From NCBI GenBank assembly GCA_039881045.1, contig JAYWVB010000031.1:310001-374000 (forward strand): DNA of 64,000 nucleotides, read 5' to 3'. The position numbers and the translations under genes were made by a program. This DNA is from Chaetomium olivaceum (Eukaryota > Ascomycota > Sordariomycetes > Sordariales > Chaetomiaceae). Positions 33,070-43,245 of this stretch are shown here, piece after piece (the stretch's first letter is position 1; the number at the start of each line of letters is the position of its first letter). The notes below the pieces were generated by a model, which was not told the DNA's origin, did no database searches, and worked only from the letters and a program-made list of their open reading frames with translations.

Positions 33070-35040
33070 GTGTCCTCAAAACGGCGATGTTTTCTGATGT
33101 CAGCAGTGTGAGTGATGAGTCGTAGGGCCTCTTGTGTTTGTGCTTTGAGACGGAGGAGGGAAGTGGTTCGGAGAGGTTCCGGAGGATATTATGTAGACTA
33201 GGTCGGTTAGCAGCCTGCGTATGAAATGAGAGCGAACATAATTTCCTTGTCAATTCGAGAAAGACCATAGCAAAGCCGTGATGGAGTTAAACTGTGTTGA
33301 TCACATCGCACTGCTATTGTCCAGATGGGGGGGGGGGGGGGGCGAAGATGTAAATCGTACATTTTGTGGCACGCCTTACCATGCAAAAGCCATGGGTAGT
33401 TTGGCAAAAGTCCTGGGTTTTTTGGCAAAAGTCTTGGGTAGGTTGGCCGGCCAAAGGACACTTTAAGTCTGTCTGCAGCGTTGGCAGCTGCGTTGCTCAC
33501 TAGCGACGAGAGGACCGAATTACATTTACCTAAAGCGTGAGAGGGGTCAAAATTGGTGAGAAACAGGGGTTTCATTGGGCAACTTTCTTGCCGATGATCC
33601 ACTCTCATGCGTCTCGATGCAAGGTGGAATGCCCGACACACCAATGTGAATTTCGAAAGTTGCACTGTTGCACCCTCCGCACTGCCATTGGCTTCCGCCT
33701 CAAAAGAAGTGACTTGATCTGCAACCCCCCAGGAGCGACTTCGTTTTTAACACGCGCCGCAACTAGCGAGCGCCTTGGCTGAAGCACCTTGTTCAAGAGA
33801 TGCCGCCCCAGCCCACTCCATCTACTAAACGCTGCCGCGTGTCGTGTAGATATCATGTATCGATGTGCCCAGGTATTTGTACCTGGAATATTGTGTAAAT
33901 TACAATCATGGTCACCTCTGGGGGATCATATGAATAATCAACCCATTGGCTGATCCATCTTGGTGTGTACCAGGGACATGCACATGAATTCCGCATCTGG
34001 TCAGCAGCAACCCCCGTCCTTCCCACACCACCAAATCAGAAAAGGGACTCGCGAGTCGCGCTCACGACAAGGCTGCCCGGCCAACCCTTTCTTAACCGGC
34101 CTATTCTGGGAAAGAAGCTCGGCGAGTAATACGGTATTCAGTTTTGTCCACGGTCCGGACCAGATACCGATGTGGCAATGTCACGCCATTTCCGCTTTCG
34201 CCCGGTTCACGTACGGGTACTCCCCACGTTCAATTTAAATATCGCCTCTGTGATATGCACCAACCCGCTCCCCAGTTGGTTTTACGAAGGACCTTGGAGA
34301 TAACGCTGGAAGTTTCGACGAAGATTTTGTCCCACTCCGTGACGCCTTTCTTGCCAAGATTTAAGGTCGTGTTTCTTTTTGGCGGGCGGCTGAGGAAAGC
34401 TGTGCCACCCGCTTTGTAAGGCCACGGTATAAAACGACTTGTGGCATCGTTCTCCAATCATGGTGATGGCGGCCGATGGCCTCTTCGTGTGTGAAGGACG
34501 GATGGGTGAAAGTGCCGAGTTCTGATTCCCAGTGGTTTGTCGGCTCAATTAACGAATCGGGGACTGGGTTTAGTGGCGTCCCCATGTTTTCATTCTCGAT
34601 ATAATAATGTAACCATGACGGGACAACCGTGGAGGGTGGTGAGATGTGGAGGTCTATTTCTTCAGTCGATATCGGTGAACCTGTACGCAGTTGGGTCAGC
34701 AAAAGGCAAAAGGACCACCAGCAGGATCGATGCTTTGCAAACTTTCGGCGCGTTTTTGAAGAACACGGAGGACCAAAAGTATTAACAAAAGGAAAGACGG
34801 AAAAGAGATTTAGCAAGAAAAAGGAAGGAAGATAAGGGACGAGGTAGTGTAAAAGGGGCGAGGAAGTCAGGAAAAAGGAAAAGAAAATAACGAAAAGCAG
34901 AAGAAACTCAGATCATATAGTAAGTCCATGGCTCCACCACCAAACGCGTTTCCATCAGCGTGCCTGTTTTGCGTAGGCCTGTGTTTCAAAAAGTTGGGCG
35001 ACCGAGGCGCGAATATAACCCACGATGTGGTGACCACTTT
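33070..35040. other. gene-free interval with a 16-G run
   Basis: Sixteen consecutive G at 33327-33342. A short direct duplication of TTGGCAAAAGTCYTGGG occurs near 33400-33440. Frames on both strands are short and featureless. Confidence 0.45.
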
Positions 35041-35170
35041 CCAACAGATCCCACAGCAGACCGTTCCTGGTGCAGTGGTAAGAGTGTGAGCACTAGTCAA
35101 TCGCCTCCCTAGCTGGAAGCCATATACCGCCGGGCCTGGGGAATGACCACACTCTTCTTTTTCGATTCCT
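35041..35170 (+). repeat. tRNA-derived SINE-like element, copy 1
   Basis: About 130 bp, nearly identical to the reverse complement of 37930-38056 (one difference in the core: ACCACAC versus ACCGCAC). It carries an A-box-like TGGTGCAGTGG (35068-35078) in a tRNA-like 5' context (TTCCTGGTGCAGTGGTAAGAG) and a B-box-like TTTCGATTCC (about 35159-35168). T-rich sequence follows. The boxes are about 85 bp apart, too far for a normal tRNA, which suggests a Pol III SINE. No cloverleaf can be drawn. Inferred identity. Confidence 0.6.
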
Positions 35171-35619
35171 GGCTGTGGCGTTTTCTTGCTTTTTTTTCTC
35201 TTTGGATCCTTTCCCTTTTTTCTTTTTTGCAACATTCATCTAACCCGGAACAAGTTGTATCACTCTTCGTCTCCCACCATTCAATCAACATTATCTTCAT
35301 TCCAGAAACATAGAAACATCAACTAGAGTTCATAGCTTTTCTTTCCCGCTTTCTGGTGGCCTTTTCAAGCACACATCTATGGCCATTAATGTTAGAAAGT
35401 ACCAAGGTACATACATACCTTACCTAAGGTTCCAACTCAACTCCTGCCTTACACTCGAGTGAGAGCGCGAGTACGAACAACGCTACGTTTCTTTACATCA
35501 CAAGAAATGTCGACTTGAGAAGGCATCGGGGTATCATTGGTCAGTGAATAAAAAGAAAAGCTGAAAGATGACCGGAAGGCTCTCGAACCACCCCAACGAA
35601 GCAACGATGCCTAAGGCAT

Positions 35620-37137
35620 CTACATGTCCGCGTCAACATCCATCTTCTCATCCCCCTCGCTGTCCTTGTCCACCTTACCCCAGTTCTCCAGCTTCTTAAA
35701 ATAGCACGTGTTCTCCCACTCGCACTCCTCATCCTCCCCATCTCCCGGAATCGTCTTCTCCGTGGCGGTCACCACGCGCAGCAACCAACCCGCACACATG
35801 CCCACGGAGTCGTGGTCGCGGTCCTTGCGCACGCGGATCGACCCGCCCGAGTAGCCCTCGTGTATGACGACGCCGTGCTTGGTTGCCCACTCAGCCACCG
35901 TGTCCAGCACGGCGCTCTTCCACAGCCGCACCTGCCAGTCCCGCGACCGCCACTGCTCCTTGATCCACAAATGCTCGTCCCAGGGGCAGAAAAAGACGAC
36001 CTGGACCCCGCGGGTCCCCTTGCGCTCGACAAGACGCAGCATCAGCGCGGCGCCAAACCGCCGCAGTCGGCCGTGGTTGTTGAAGATCTCGCGGACGGCG
36101 TCCTCGCCCCCGTCGCCAGCAGCCTCTGCCATCGCGCGGGCCTCGGCGGGCGTCGCAAACACCGGGGTGAGCAGGCCTAGCGCCATGGTCTTGCCGGCGG
36201 TGAAGGCCTCGGCCGCGTACGCCAGGAAGCCGTCCATGTGGCCGAAGAGCTTGCTCTGGCAGCCCGAGGGCCGGAACCAGGCCTGCCGCTCCTTGTTGGT
36301 GGCGAAGGCGACCGGGGCGGCGAACAGGGCAAAGGGCGGCGCGGTATCGGTAATGTGGGGCGGCGGGGTGTGCGCGGCCGCGAGCCAGCCGAGGAACAGG
36401 CGGAGCGCGACCGGGTCGGAATGGTCGCCGGGGAGGCTCGGCATCGCGCCCTTGGCGTCCCAGCACACGCCGGCGAGGTGCTCACGGATCTTGTAGTGGT
36501 CCAGAAGCTGACGGTCGGTGGGGGGAAGGTGGGACGGGGGCCAGTCGGCGTCGGTGGTGATGGGGGCGGCAGCCGCAGCGGGTGAGGGTCCGTGGTTAAG
36601 CATGCTGAAGCCTGACAGGAGGTTTTCGAGAGGCGCCGGGCGCGCAGGCAGCGATGAGGACGCGGCGGGGGGCTGGGACGAGGGGACACCGACATTGTGT
36701 TGCGCGATGGCGTCGAGCCACCGATCAATCAAGCCCGCCAGCATGTTGGGTGCTCTATCGCCCCAGGGACCGTCGAGAAAGCGGGCGCGGGCGTCGGCGA
36801 ACACGGTCACCAATTCTTCCACCTCGCCGGCCTCCATGATGCAGCCGTGCTTCTCTGCCATGTCCCCCACCACGATCTGCAAACCCAGGGTCCAATCATC
36901 CAACGCGGCAAAAGTCGCAATTCGAGCAAGGCAAAGATTGAAGATTTGGGATAAAATCCCGCTTGCGCGCTGCCGCATTTGGGCGACTTGGTTGGTTCCC
37001 TCTGTCTCATTGTCCTTGGGCCCGAGGAGGAGCCCGTACATTCGCTCAGACAATACTTGGCTGCTGAACAGCTGGCCGGGGGAGAAATGGAGGCCGTCGA
37101 GGCAAAGAGCTTTCTTGGAGTGAATCTTCCGCGGCAT
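35620..37137 (-). CDS. unrecognised 505-aa protein
   Basis: A single exon from ATG at 37137 (MPRKIHSKKALCLDGLHFSP) to the stop at 35620, GC-rich like neighbouring coding DNA. N-terminal helical region (ILSQIFNLCLARIATFAALD), Pro/Ala/Ser-rich linker near residues 150-190, then a folded-looking C-terminal half with AYAAEAFTAGKTMALGLLTP, VQVVFFCPWDEHLWIKEQWR and LLRVVTATEKTIPGDGEDEE. Acidic tail (DKDSEGDEKMDVDADM). No signal peptide, membrane segment, zinc finger or known motif found. The gene is flanked at 35041-35170 and 37930-38056 by inverted copies of the SINE-like repeat and lies among the C2H2 paralogues. Function unknown. The long frame with ordinary composition makes it very likely a real gene. 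Confidence 0.75.
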   Translation of the reverse strand: MPRKIHSKKALCLDGLHFSPGQLFSSQVLSERMYGLLLGPKDNETEGTNQVAQMRQRASGILSQIFNLCLARIATFAALDDWTLGLQIVVGDMAEKHGCIMEAGEVEELVTVFADARARFLDGPWGDRAPNMLAGLIDRWLDAIAQHNVGVPSSQPPAASSSLPARPAPLENLLSGFSMLNHGPSPAAAAAPITTDADWPPSHLPPTDRQLLDHYKIREHLAGVCWDAKGAMPSLPGDHSDPVALRLFLGWLAAAHTPPPHITDTAPPFALFAAPVAFATNKERQAWFRPSGCQSKLFGHMDGFLAYAAEAFTAGKTMALGLLTPVFATPAEARAMAEAAGDGGEDAVREIFNNHGRLRRFGAALMLRLVERKGTRGVQVVFFCPWDEHLWIKEQWRSRDWQVRLWKSAVLDTVAEWATKHGVVIHEGYSGGSIRVRKDRDHDSVGMCAGWLLRVVTATEKTIPGDGEDEECEWENTCYFKKLENWGKVDKDSEGDEKMDVDADM

Positions 37138-37929
37138 GATGGCGGGCGCGGTTCAGAGTCGAGATGTGAAGAAGGGGGTTGAGTGTTGGGCGAGGCGCTG
37201 CCGCTTTTCCTGGGTTGCTTCTTTTCTTTTTTTTCGCCGGAGTTTGGCGGGGGCAAGGGACAAACGAGGCGAGACGAGGGGGGAATAAATGAAAAACGAA
37301 GGGAAAGCGGGTGTTAGTGGGCGCAGGTGGGTGGGAGGCTTGGGGAAGAGTTGGTCAAGTTCGGGAGAGAAAATGCTGGAGGAAATATTTTTATGTCAGT
37401 GCCGAAACTCACAAGCTTGGCTAGACTGATTGTTATTATTGTGGCGGTTCAACAATAGCGTTAAATGGACCGGGCTCTCGTAAAAAAAAACCTGTCAAAT
37501 GCATTGTTCGCTTGAGATGAAAAGTTGGCCGTTTGCGGTGTACACCTATGCCTATTCCGTGGCGGTTCCTTACTGATGAATACCCTACCTATTCGAATAA
37601 TAACTGTAGAAATGACCCTTCCTCCTGGTTGAACAGAGAACAGACCTTATCTAGATTACTATCTCGAGGGCCCATGTTTTGTTACCATGTGTGGAAGTTC
37701 CGGAAAAACCGTGACAGCCTCGACTCAACGCCTATAGCCTTCAACAACAACAGGAATTTAAGTTCACTACCTAGTTACAAACTCGACAGAGGAGGAGTTC
37801 AACGCGATGAGCAATAGAAGATTATCACAACCACGCCCGAGACTAAGAGCCAAGAGAGATAAAAAAAAAAACAAGAGGGAAAAAAGGGGGGTAAATAAAA
37901 CGACCTACACAAAAAGAGAGCCCCAGTCG
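37138..37929. other. gene-free interval
   Basis: 5' flank of the 505-aa gene, A-rich towards 37860-37925 next to the repeat copy. No gene seen. Confidence 0.4.
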
Positions 37930-38056
37930 GGAATCGAAAAAGAAGAGTGCGGTCATTCCCCAGGCCCGGCGGTATATGGCTTCCAGCTAGGGAGGCGATT
38001 GACTAGTGCTCACACTCTTACCACTGCACCAGGAACGGTCTGCTGTGGGATCTGTT
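37930..38056 (-). repeat. tRNA-derived SINE-like element, copy 2 (inverted relative to copy 1)
   Basis: The reverse complement matches 35041-35170 almost base for base, including the A-box and B-box-like motifs. In the minus direction the A-rich sequence on its plus-strand left (37860-37925) becomes a T-rich 3' tail, as in copy 1. Confidence as for copy 1. Confidence 0.6.
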
Positions 38057-38778
38057 GAATACCGGCAACAAAAATCAAAGTTATATGCAACTATTTTTTC
38101 ACCAAACCTGCCAGGCCGTGTGCCCATACGAAAACTCCCACATAGGGAATCTGGGGAGTTGCCACTCTACAATTCCTTCCCATTACCATTACAACCCCAA
38201 TCGATGGCCCCAATAATAACCGCCAACCATCCGATTTAGGAAGTCTCAACGAATTTACCAGCACCCTTTGAATAGCGAGTATGCGATGCTACGATTTGAA
38301 CCATCGGGGAAGGACTCTTTTGCATAACAGTTAAATCCAAGGCCGAAACTGAAAGCAGCGCCTAGGTAGGTCGTCACAAAATGGAAAGTGTTTATTAACC
38401 CATCACTTCTTATTTCTTTCAGAGCGATTAGATAGGTAGAGAGTAAAGGTACCTGGTTCAAGCCTGACAGTACATACCAACAGAACATGAATCACGAAAA
38501 CAGAAATAAACAAATGACGATAGAAATAGATGGGAAAACGGAGAGTAGAGTAGGTCGACAAGCGAAAACTGGAAAAGAAAGAAAAAGGAATCTGACAGAC
38601 TGAAATAGAAATAGGAAACAGAAGGAATGGTAGGTATCTTGATAATTGATAAACCCAAGGAAATCGAAGTCCGGAGAAGGCAATCTCAATAGGGATCTCA
38701 CCCCTATGACAACGGTCAGGAAACCTCAAGGGATCACGCCCCCACTTGGATCAAGCGGGGACGAAGAGCACGAAAACA
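38057..38778. other. gene-free interval
   Basis: A/T-richer stretch near 38500-38650 with runs of AGAAAGAAAA type. B-box-like GGTTCAA motifs at about 38292 (minus) and 38456 (plus) have no A-box partner. No gene supported. Confidence 0.35.
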
Positions 38779-39887
38779 TCAACCATCCTCATCCTTGACA
38801 CTCTCCCACCCCTCCTCATCCACCGCGCCACCACCACCTGTGGCATTCGCCTTCACGGTCTCGGTTTTCAAACCGCCGTCAATAACCCGCTGAACCAGTT
38901 CCTTCCCAACAAGGTTGCAGACAACCGACACTTCCTGCTCAGTAATCTCCACTCCACTTGCAGCAACCCCCTCGTCGGCGAGATACGTCTGCACCATGTC
39001 CCTGCCATGCAGCTCCCAATAGTCCCTGGCCATCGCCACCGCCAGCGGCACGCCCTCACCAAGATACGCGGCCACCCCGCGGTCGGAGCGCTTATCCGCA
39101 CCACCCGCGGCACCGGGACACACCGCGCTGTAGATGCGCCACCACCTGTCCTCCTCGGGCGTGTTGGGATCGTCGCGCTCCACCAGCGCCTCGAGCTGGG
39201 CGCGCGACACGGTGGCCCCGGCGAGCTCGAACTGGCGGCGGGCGCAGGAGCGCGCGCAGATGTGGGCGTCGCGCGCCAGCTCCAGGCCGAAGTGGGCCCC
39301 GCAGATGGGGCAGTAGATGGGGTCGCGGTGGTCGCGCGCCAGGTGGCGCACGACGTCGCGGATGGAGCGCAGGCTGCGGCGGTGCGGCGGCAGCAGCGCG
39401 CAGCGCGACGGCGACACGGGGCAGGCCAGCGGCAGGTACCCGTCGACGCGCACGATGAGGACCGTGGACGGGTCGTGGGGGTCCTCGGTCTCCAGCAGGA
39501 TACGGCGGCGGCGCTTGCGGGGGTGGGCGCGGATGCGGTAGTCGGGCGGTTTGGTGTAGTATGCCTTGGCTAGGTGGTTGCGGAGAGCGGGGAAGGCGCG
39601 GTCTGCTATGTGTGAGATGTGCGTGGTGCGTAACGCCGGGGTTTGTGGTTGGTGTTGCGGCGCGTTGTGGTGTCATTGGAGTCGTCGCTGTCCTCGCTGC
39701 TGTCGAGTATGTCGGTCGATGAGCTGGTCTCTTCGGAGTCTGACAAGCCGTCTTCACTCGGGGATCGATGTCGCTTTTTCGTCGCTATTGAAGGGGCTGG
39801 ATGCTCATGTGGATGCGACCGAGACCGCAAGGTTAGTGTCTCAGGTTCCATTCCCTCGGTAGTCGTTCGATTGGGTCGCGGCGCCAT
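38779..39887 (-). CDS. fungal C2H2-type zinc-finger protein, paralogue 2
   Basis: Two coding stretches. About 39887-39640 encodes a Ser/Asp/Glu-rich N-terminus (MAPRPNRTTTEG, then DSEETSSSTDILDSSEDSDD). From about 39620 a different frame encodes ADRAFPALRNHLAKAYYTK, a basic PRKRRRR patch, the degenerate first finger (LACPVSPSRC ... SIRDVVRHLARDH), the second finger YCPICGAHFGLELARDAHI, then RWWRIYSAVCPGA and LAVAMARDYWELHGRDMVQT, all family landmarks, to the stop at 38779. The join may be an intron (donor GTGAAG near 39750, acceptor CATAG near 39613) or a frameshift; both keep the downstream frame. Known family, unknown function, probable nuclear protein. Confidence 0.6.
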
Positions 39888-41424
39888 GGTTGTGAGAGAT
39901 GATGGCATGGATTGCAAGAGCGATTCTTTTGAATGACGCTACCTCGCCATTGCTCAGCTTAGTTGAAATGAAATTTATGGGCCCAAGAAGATATGTCTGA
40001 ATAGGTCATGCATCGCTTTTCATCCTGAGGCACAATTCAATTCCAGGCAACAGACGAATGAATTCAAGACTTGGGTTTTCCTAATGTCTCGCGTCTTAAG
40101 CACCCTCCTACATGACGACCAAAGCGGATGGACAGTGTGCTGGATCCTGACGTCTTATACTGCATATTCGGCGGCCAGATTTTAATGCTGTGCCTTCATC
40201 CAGGCTCGGAATGGTTGACTTCCGCCTCTCATGGCGATTGTGTGGCACCGGGGGGCACAACACAAACGTGCTTGGACACATCTGTGGTGGACCAATGAGA
40301 AGGAACCGCTCACCGATCACAATCTTCGGAAGGATGCCTGTTTTGGAATGAGAGTCTGATGTGAGGGATTATGACACGTGACCCCACCGTTCATCATCAA
40401 CCGTGGCGCGCCCGCTAAATCGCTCAAAACGGAACAAAATCTGGATCGAGAGAATGATCCAGGTAGGTAGTTTATTTTCCAGTAATGTGACTCTCTCTCC
40501 TATGCGCCCTGCCCTGCACTCTGACTCAACCCCCTACCCGGCCGGCTTCCGTAGGGTCGCGTGTCGTGCCTCGTACAGTACCTTAGTTATGTTATTATGT
40601 ACAGGCCGTTATGCAGCGTGCTGGGGGAGGTGGTGGCACATCGTAAGGAGGGGGTAAACTGAAAAAGTCCAGGGCCCATGAATGGAGGCCAAGACCACTA
40701 GGCAATGTCACCCCAAGTACCTTGAACGTCTCATTCATATCTTGCCGGCGGATATAACCAATCACTGTTGGTGAATAAGTCCAAAACGGAAACTGACTCC
40801 CGATGAAAGACCTGCTGGAACGGTGTGCGACATATACCCTACCACTTACGACGCTATTGAAGTGCAACGCACTCCTTCAGGTTCTCAGTCAGGGCTCTTT
40901 CACTTCTGAAAGGCAGTGCATATCCACTCTTCTTATTCAACGAAACACCAGCATTGGTAGCAGGTGCATCGTTAAAAACCCTGCGAATCACGGTGGCGAG
41001 ACGTGACGAGGAGATTTCAAGGAGAGTGCGGGCGAGGCTGGTGGGCATGGGCCGGGGCACATAGAGACAATTGTCACGTTGACTGAGGGTGAAGTTATGG
41101 TAAAATAAAAATGTTTATGAATACTGAAGATGAGTGAGTGAACCTCACCTGGAAAGGCTAAGGACATTCAAGTAGTTATATAGTAAAAAGAAATGTCATA
41201 GCGCAAGACCGCTAGGTTGCTGACCGTATGTGATGGGGGCATGTAAACACGTGGAGTCGGAAATGGCAGGAGAGGTACAGTAGCATGAATGGAACCCTCT
41301 CCCAAACTGTCCCAATCCGGTCCCTGACGCCTGCTAAACTCGGCGCTTTGCACATCCAACTCCAATCTTCACTTTGCTGAGGTGATGTGAATTGGAACAA
41401 TCAAGTCAACAGGAACCTGAGGTC
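39888..41424. other. gene-free interval
   Basis: Promoter of paralogue 2 at the left end; otherwise only short frames. No repeat or RNA gene identified. Confidence 0.4.
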
Positions 41425-43245
41425 TTAGGCACCGCCCGCACCCCAATCCCCCTCCACATCCCCGTACCTCAAGTCAGGGGAATCCAGGTCGTTCAGCGTT
41501 GTCAGGTCGCTCTCGAGGAAGGGGTCAATGGCATTTGTGAACTGTGGGTCCCCATATTGGTGAAAATCGTGGATCGGATGCCCCTCGCACAAGAGAGTAA
41601 GAGGACTTCGAACGGTCCCTTCGTTAAAGCTGGAGGCAACTCCATCGTATGGTGTCTGTTGAAGTGGTGACAGGTGTCGCGGGAGCGCTGGCTGCAAGGG
41701 CCCGGCCTCCGGCGCGGGATACGTGAAGTCTGGTGCGTTAGGGGTGGGCGCGGGTGGCGCTGTCGGTGCGGGTGTGGGTCCAAACCCCAGTCTGTTTCCC
41801 GGGTCGACTAAGGCTCCCCGCGACTGCTCGTCAACCTGCTCGCCGGTGAGCCTTCTTCCGGCATTGGCGTGGATGTGGACGCGGTATTCCATCCCCGGAC
41901 TCGAGTTCGCACGCATGAGAGCGTCGTGCATTAGCGTGGCCGCTTCCTCCCGTTCGTTTTGCCCATACAGTTCCGTGCTCGCGCTAAGTGTCGATCTGAT
42001 GGTTGGAAGATCGATAAAGATGCCCTTCGCTTTCGCAATGGGATCATCAAGAAAGAGGCGTTCTAGGGGAATCGGGGGACAACCTCGGAAAAAGAATCGC
42101 CACAGCCATGCGCATTTTTCCAGCGAGTTGCTGGTCCGGGGACAGCGCTCTGAGGGCTTGGCACGCTTTGCTGCTTGCCAGTCGGCTTTGGTAATTTCGT
42201 CGCGGCCAGTGCGCGGAGTGCATGGCTGGGTGCTGTTGTTGGTAATGTGGGAATCCCTCGAAGGCGCGTCGTGGAAGAAGGTAAAGCATATGGGGCAGTA
42301 AAACTCGGTGCCCATGTGCTTTCTTTTGAGGTGCTTCCTTACCGCGTCGTAATTGGCCAGGGTGTGAAACATGCATGAGAGGTACCGAAGCGAGTTAAAG
42401 CGGAAGAAGGGACACGCAAAGGTGCGCTTCAGCCCATCAGCACTCGGCGGGGCTGGGTCATCGCCGCTGCTGTCATCGTCGTCGTTGCCGCTGCCGTTCT
42501 CATTGGTCTTTTTATTCCCCCGCCCCTTTGCCCTGCGCTTCCGCTTCCTTGGCTTTTTCGCGTCGCCCTCGGCGCCGTGACCGCCACTCCCTAATGCTGG
42601 TGTTCGGGAGCTTGTTGTTTCCCCACATCCTCGCGACCATCCCAGTGCATACCCCAAGCGCAAGGAGACTGGGCCAACCAAACGGAAAGCGGACAGTTGC
42701 TGGAGGTAGAAAAACGCAAGCTCCCTGATCTGGGTGAGGCCATGACTTCCCATCGCCTGACTAGCTATCAAAAAAGTCGCCATGTTGTACCCCCAGATCG
42801 AGTTCACAAGGAAACTCACGGGCCAAATGCATATTGCCAAATGCTGCGGCCATGGTGGGAAGTGTTGCGACACTTGGCGCAGGGTTCGACTAGACCATAG
42901 CTCCATAACAAGGACTCGGATAAGAGGCACCAATGTCCAGTGTGAATGCAATTGAGAAGGCAATGTCGTGGTTAGGATTTTGGGAATGGAACGGGAAAAG
43001 ATGAAAAGAAAGAAAGGGACCCGAGAGGTACCGTATCTAACGATGCCGAACAATACCAGACAATTGTCCAAAAGTCGAATGCCGAACGAACCCAGACAAT
43101 TGTCCAAGAGTGACAAAACAGTATATACCTGACCGACAAATGACTGGTTGCCAAACCGCTCCGCCGCCCCTCTCCCGACCGAGTTTGTCTTGTTTACAAG
43201 GGGCCTCAGCCCCAAGGCATATTCGGGCTTGACGACGTTATACAA
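41425..43245 (-). CDS. fungal C2H2-type zinc-finger protein, paralogue 3
   Basis: A single open frame of 606 codons. Family core: basic PRKRKRRAKGRGNKK patch, first finger FACPFFRFNSLRYLSC ... AVRKHLKRKH, second finger FYCPICFTFFHDAPSRDSHI, then KCAWLWRFFFRGCPPIPLER. The C-terminal third is Pro-rich and acidic with a LESDLTTLNDLDSPD tail, possibly an activation region. The first 190 or so codons are unlike the family: they cover a 36-bp tandem duplication (43044-43115) and hydrophobic stretches, so the true start is probably further in, at one of the Met codons of MELWSSRTL or MGSHGLTQIREL. Known family, unknown function. Confidence 0.65.
   Translation of the reverse strand: MYNVVKPEYALGLRPLVNKTNSVGRGAAERFGNQSFVGQVYTVLSLLDNCLGSFGIRLLDNCLVLFGIVRYGTSRVPFFLFIFSRSIPKILTTTLPSQLHSHWTLVPLIRVLVMELWSSRTLRQVSQHFPPWPQHLAICIWPVSFLVNSIWGYNMATFLIASQAMGSHGLTQIRELAFFYLQQLSAFRLVGPVSLRLGYALGWSRGCGETTSSRTPALGSGGHGAEGDAKKPRKRKRRAKGRGNKKTNENGSGNDDDDSSGDDPAPPSADGLKRTFACPFFRFNSLRYLSCMFHTLANYDAVRKHLKRKHMGTEFYCPICFTFFHDAPSRDSHITNNSTQPCTPRTGRDEITKADWQAAKRAKPSERCPRTSNSLEKCAWLWRFFFRGCPPIPLERLFLDDPIAKAKGIFIDLPTIRSTLSASTELYGQNEREEAATLMHDALMRANSSPGMEYRVHIHANAGRRLTGEQVDEQSRGALVDPGNRLGFGPTPAPTAPPAPTPNAPDFTYPAPEAGPLQPALPRHLSPLQQTPYDGVASSFNEGTVRSPLTLLCEGHPIHDFHQYGDPQFTNAIDPFLESDLTTLNDLDSPDLRYGDVEGDWGAGGA
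43044..43115. repeat. 36-bp tandem duplication
   Basis: Two adjacent copies starting TGCCGAACAATACC and TGCCGAACGAACCC, each containing CAGACAATTGTCCAA. They differ at a few positions. They lie in the doubtful 5' part of the paralogue 3 frame. Confidence 0.65.

Noticed and set aside
38280..38470. GGTTCAA motifs as tRNA or SINE pieces
   Set aside because: No partner A-box and no similarity to the three SINE-like copies.
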